Shown here: positions 5,251 through 7,807 of the stretch, in pieces
How the letters are laid out: the number at the start of each line of letters is the position of its first letter
Numbering within the stretch: the first letter of the stretch is position 1
DNA from: Sulfurimonas sp.
GTDB taxonomy: Bacteria > Campylobacterota > Campylobacteria > Campylobacterales > Sulfurimonadaceae
NCBI GenBank assembly: GCA_027047745.1
Contig: JALTUB010000077.1
Coordinates: forward strand, 1-7,807
Reading direction: 5' to 3'
Length of the DNA stretch: 7,807 bases
Made by a program: the position numbers and the translations under genes
Notes under the pieces: model-generated
The model's input: the letters and a program-made list of their open reading frames with translations, nothing else
Told to the model about the DNA's origin: nothing
Databases searched by the model: none

Positions 5251-7261
5251 TAACCTCTTTAATATCTGCTATCTTTAAAATACTTTTATAAACACTAGCA
5301 ACTAAAGATTTTCTATTGTTTTTTATCGCTTCATCTTCTGCATTTACCATAACATTTTCAAAGAAAGAGTCTAACTCTGGTTTAAGTCCTAAAAGTGCAT
5401 CTAGTTCCTCTTCATAAGAGTTATACTCTTTTTTACTAACCTCACTATATTTTTCATAAAGCACTTTTTCTGCATTTTCTTCAAAAAGTTCTGCATCTAT
5501 AACAAGTGTCTCTTTTAGATTTATATCTTTAGTGATATTTGCCACACGCTTAAAAGTCGAAGATACTTCATCAAATCCTTCTGAATTTACAAGAGAGTCA
5601 AGAGCATTTATCTTTTGACCAAGAGCTAAAAGTTCTCTCTCTCCTGAAGCTAAAACTGCTTCTATAATAGATGGATTTACTTTATAGTATCTTTTAATAC
5701 GCTCTAAGATAAAGCCCTCTAATTTTTTTAAATCTATCTTTTCATAGTTACTTGCAAGTTCACCAAGTGTTTTAACTATGTCAAACTCATACGCATACTC
5801 ATTTGCTATTCGGATGATTCCATTAACTGCACGACGAAGAGCAAATGGGTCACGAGAACCTGTAGGGATTTGATTTACACTAAAAAGACCAAGAAGAGTA
5901 TCTAGTTTTATACTCATAGCGACTATGGCACTCAGCTGTGTTGATGGCAGGTCACTATCTTCACCGTCTGGTAGATACTGCTCACTTATCGCCGTTGCCA
6001 CTTCTTTAGTTTCGCCCTGCTCTAGTGCGTAGTATCCACCCATAAGACCTTGAAGTTCTGTAAACTCATAAACCATTTCACTCATAAGGTCAGCTTTTGC
6101 AAGTTCTACTGCTCTATCTAGGTCAGTTTTTGATGCGTCTATCTCATACTTCTCAAAAAGTGTAGATGCTATTACACCCTCTCTTTTTATCTTATCTTCA
6201 ACAGTTCCAAGACCTTTAAAAAAGGCAACTTTTTCAAGTCCTTTTGTACTAAGTCCATTTTTGAGGTCATTATCCCAAAAGAAGAGTCCATCAGCCAAAC
6301 GAGGACGCAAGACTCTCTCATTTCCTGCAACAACTTGTAAAAAATCATCTGTTAAGGCATTTGAGACAACAACAAACTTGTTGATAAGTTTGCCATCTTT
6401 AAAAACAGGAAAATATCTTTGATGCTCTTTCATAGAAGTTATAATCACCTCAGGAGGTAAACGCAAAAATATCTCATCAAAAGAACCAAGCAGTGCAGTA
6501 GGATTTTCAGTGATAGCTACAACTTCTGCAAAAAGTTCCTCATCGACTTCTATATTTACACCATTTTCTTCTTCTATCTTTTTAAAGTCTTTTAAAATAT
6601 TTTCACTTCTCAACTCAGGAAAAAGTGTAACTCCACCATTTTCTAAAGTTTTAAAATAATCTTTTGCACCATCAATAGAGACTGCATCAAAGTTTGAAAT
6701 ACGATGAACAAAAGTAGTTTTAGAAGATTCAACACCAAAGAGTGTCATAGGAACAAGTGCATCTCCTAAAAGTACATTTACCCAACGAATAGGACGGATA
6801 AAACTCTCATCTAAACTACCCCATCTCATAGATTTACCAAAGTCTAAAGATTTTATCCAAGATTCTACAATTTCAGGCAGCAGTTCAACAGATGGTTTTC
6901 CTTTTACATCTTTTTTATAGTAAAGAACCTCTTTGCCACCCTTATCTATAGTTGATAACTCTTCTAAAGAAACTCCACACTTTTTAGCAAAACCATTTGC
7001 GGCTGGAGTTGCTTTGCCATCTTTATAAGCTACACTCAAAGGTGCTCCAAAAAACTCTTCTACACTATCAGCTTGGCTAGTTGCAAACTCTCTATGCCAA
7101 AGAACCAAACGACGAGGAGTATAATAAAATTCAAACTCACATAAAAGTGAATATCTCTCAAGAATATCACTATATTTTTTAGTAATATTTTTCATCTCTT
7201 TTAAAAGTGGAACTGCTGGAAGTTCTTCAACACCGATTTCTATTAGTAGTGGTTTTAGCAT
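5243..7261 (-). CDS. glyS: Glycyl-tRNA synthetase beta subunit
   Basis: GlyS pairs with the catalytic alpha subunit GlyQ in the bacterial alpha2-beta2 glycyl-tRNA synthetase and provides tRNA recognition. The 672 residues match the usual length. Family segments appear in order: LLIEIGVEELPA (5-16), TPRRLVL (48-54), SMRWG and FIRPIRW (144-160), KEHQRYFPV (278-286), GNERVLRPRLADGLFFWDND (313-332), the DLMSEMVYEFTELQGLMGGYYA region (391-412), SRDPFALRRAVNGIIRI (469-485), and a C-terminal anticodon-binding part with FKRVANI (570-576) and an NAEDEAIKNNRKSL stretch (640-653). The start is ATG with AAAGAG (7274-7269) 7 bases upstream. No glyQ is present, so the subunits are encoded at separate loci. 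The stop overlaps the GTG of the oxidoreductase by 8 bases. No frameshift or missing segment is visible. Confidence 0.97.
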   Translation of the reverse strand: MLKPLLIEIGVEELPAVPLLKEMKNITKKYSDILERYSLLCEFEFYYTPRRLVLWHREFATSQADSVEEFFGAPLSVAYKDGKATPAANGFAKKCGVSLEELSTIDKGGKEVLYYKKDVKGKPSVELLPEIVESWIKSLDFGKSMRWGSLDESFIRPIRWVNVLLGDALVPMTLFGVESSKTTFVHRISNFDAVSIDGAKDYFKTLENGGVTLFPELRSENILKDFKKIEEENGVNIEVDEELFAEVVAITENPTALLGSFDEIFLRLPPEVIITSMKEHQRYFPVFKDGKLINKFVVVSNALTDDFLQVVAGNERVLRPRLADGLFFWDNDLKNGLSTKGLEKVAFFKGLGTVEDKIKREGVIASTLFEKYEIDASKTDLDRAVELAKADLMSEMVYEFTELQGLMGGYYALEQGETKEVATAISEQYLPDGEDSDLPSTQLSAIVAMSIKLDTLLGLFSVNQIPTGSRDPFALRRAVNGIIRIANEYAYEFDIVKTLGELASNYEKIDLKKLEGFILERIKRYYKVNPSIIEAVLASGERELLALGQKINALDSLVNSEGFDEVSSTFKRVANITKDINLKETLVIDAELFEENAEKVLYEKYSEVSKKEYNSYEEELDALLGLKPELDSFFENVMVNAEDEAIKNNRKSLVASVYKSILKIADIKEVSV
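5254..5258 (-). promoter_or_regulatory. Ribosome binding site for the oxidoreductase GTG start
   Basis: On the minus strand AAAGAGGTTA immediately precedes GTG at 5250; AGAGG occupies 5258-5254, inside the last glyS codons. The gap to GTG is only 3 bases, which is short, while the gap to a TTG at codon 5 is 15, which is long. GTG is the better choice. Confidence 0.45.
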
Positions 7262-7276
7262 ATTTTTACTCTTTAT

Positions 7277-7297
7277 ATTATAGTTATCGCGATTTTA
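7277..7297 (-). promoter_or_regulatory. Possible glyS promoter region
   Basis: Two minus-strand -10-like hexamers lie here: TAAAAT (7297-7292) and TATAAT (7282-7277). The first leaves a leader of roughly 20-25 bases including the SD. The second would leave only about 9 bases and no full SD. No -35 box is obvious, as is common for sigma-70 promoters in Campylobacterota. Confidence 0.3.
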
Positions 7298-7342
7298 TCT
7301 ATATTTTGGTTAAAATATACTTTTTTATTAACTTTTATTGTT

Positions 7343-7348
7343 TACAAT
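7343..7348 (+). promoter_or_regulatory. Probable -10 element for the exported-protein gene
   Basis: TACAAT at 7343-7348, one mismatch from TATAAT, follows a T-rich tract (7321-7342) with no clear -35 box, the pattern seen in Campylobacterota promoters. Transcription would start near 7355, leaving a leader of about 19 bases that contains the AAAGGA SD at 7363-7368. Confidence 0.4.
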
Positions 7349-7373
7349 AGCTTAAATAATTTAAAGGAACTAT

Positions 7374-7807
7374 ATGAAATTACTCATCATAACTCTACTC
7401 TTAAGCTTTGGGCTTTTCGCCTCAACAAATCACACTGCCAAAATCATTAAAACCATGAGCAGTGGTGGATATACATATATGAAAGTTACAGAAGGTAAAA
7501 ACACTTACTGGATTGCCATGACACAGAGGAATGTAAAAGCTGGTGACAACATATCTTTTTCTGAACAAGGATGGATGAAAAACTTCAAATCAAAAACACT
7601 TAACCGTACATTTGATAACATTTTATTTGCTGCAGAGGTATCAAATTCTAAAGAAAGTAGTAAGCTTGAAAAGATAAAACCAAATATTTTAAAATCTGCA
7701 TATAAAAAAGCTGGGACTATTACAATCGCAGAACTTTTTAAAAACCGTTCTAAATATGCCAACAAAAGCATAACTATAAGAGCTAAGGTTACAAAAGTAT
7801 CAAAGGG
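7374..7807 (+). CDS. Exported NrfJ-like OB-fold protein (3' truncated by window edge)
   Basis: The frame is open to the right edge; 144 codons are visible. The N terminus (MKLLIITLLLSFGLFA) is a short Sec signal peptide with no lipobox Cys, so a periplasmic location is predicted; cleavage near A16/S17 is likely. Residues 20-89 resemble the small beta-barrel domain of NrfJ-like proteins: GGYTYMKV (31-38), TYWIAM (44-49), VKAGDNISFSE (54-64) and the diagnostic MKNFKSKTLNRTFDNI (68-83). A Lys/Ser-rich linker (90-112) leads to ITIAELFKNRSKYANKSITI (116-135), which looks like the start of a second OB-fold. The SD AAAGGA (7363-7368) stands 5 bases before ATG. It is transcribed divergently from glyS. 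NrfJ relatives occur with periplasmic nitrite-reduction genes in some epsilonproteobacteria, but nothing here shows that link. Function is unknown. Confidence 0.78.
   Translation, partial: MKLLIITLLLSFGLFASTNHTAKIIKTMSSGGYTYMKVTEGKNTYWIAMTQRNVKAGDNISFSEQGWMKNFKSKTLNRTFDNILFAAEVSNSKESSKLEKIKPNILKSAYKKAGTITIAELFKNRSKYANKSITIRAKVTKVSK

Noticed and set aside
7277..7282. TATAAT on the minus strand as the main glyS -10 box
   Set aside because: It would start transcription within or just before the SD, leaving a leader of about 9 bases; TAAAAT at 7297-7292 is better placed, so only a low-confidence region is listed.
7505..7771. Open frame on the minus strand opposite the exported OB-fold protein
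   Set aside because: The plus-strand frame has a signal peptide, SD, promoter-like site and family motifs, so the reverse frame is a shadow.

Overview
The window is AT-rich, tightly packed bacterial chromosome. Protein content, base composition and gene order point to a Campylobacterota (epsilonproteobacterial) genome, most like Sulfurimonas or a relative. The genus is an impression from protein style, not a computed assignment. From memory, lepB - membrane peptidase - rpiB - small protein - apt is also the order around HP0576-HP0572 in Helicobacter pylori, which supports the phylum.

Positions 1-4125 carry seven plus-strand genes in one run: the 3' part of lepB (signal peptidase I), an M50 site-2-protease-like membrane protein, rpiB, a small membrane-anchored coiled-coil protein, apt, trpB and a HAD-IB (SerB-like) phosphatase. 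Junctions range from a 14-base overlap to 12-base gaps, with no room for internal terminators, so they are probably co-transcribed from a promoter left of the window. Themes are protein export and membrane proteolysis (lepB, M50), ribose-5-phosphate/PRPP use (rpiB, apt) and tryptophan synthesis (trpB, without trpA here).

Positions 4120-7261 carry a minus-strand pair: glyS (glycyl-tRNA synthetase beta subunit) followed, with an 8-base overlap and a GTG start, by an FAD-dependent oxidoreductase that resembles the oxidase half of MnmC, a tRNA wobble-uridine modification enzyme. The oxidoreductase ends tail-to-tail with the HAD gene, overlapping it by 6 bases. A perfect A/T inverted repeat lies just beyond the HAD stop, inside the oxidoreductase coding end.

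Positions 7262-7373 are a divergent intergenic region of 112 bases with likely promoters for both sides. From 7374 to the right edge is the 5' part of a gene for an exported protein with an NrfJ-like OB-fold domain and the start of a second domain.

Most of the window is housekeeping. I see no mobile element, CRISPR array, RNA gene or defence system. The points most worth a second look are the coiled-coil protein with a continuous heptad register and a polar core patch, the stand-alone MnmC-oxidase-like gene coupled to glyS, and the tail-to-tail overlap with its embedded inverted repeat.
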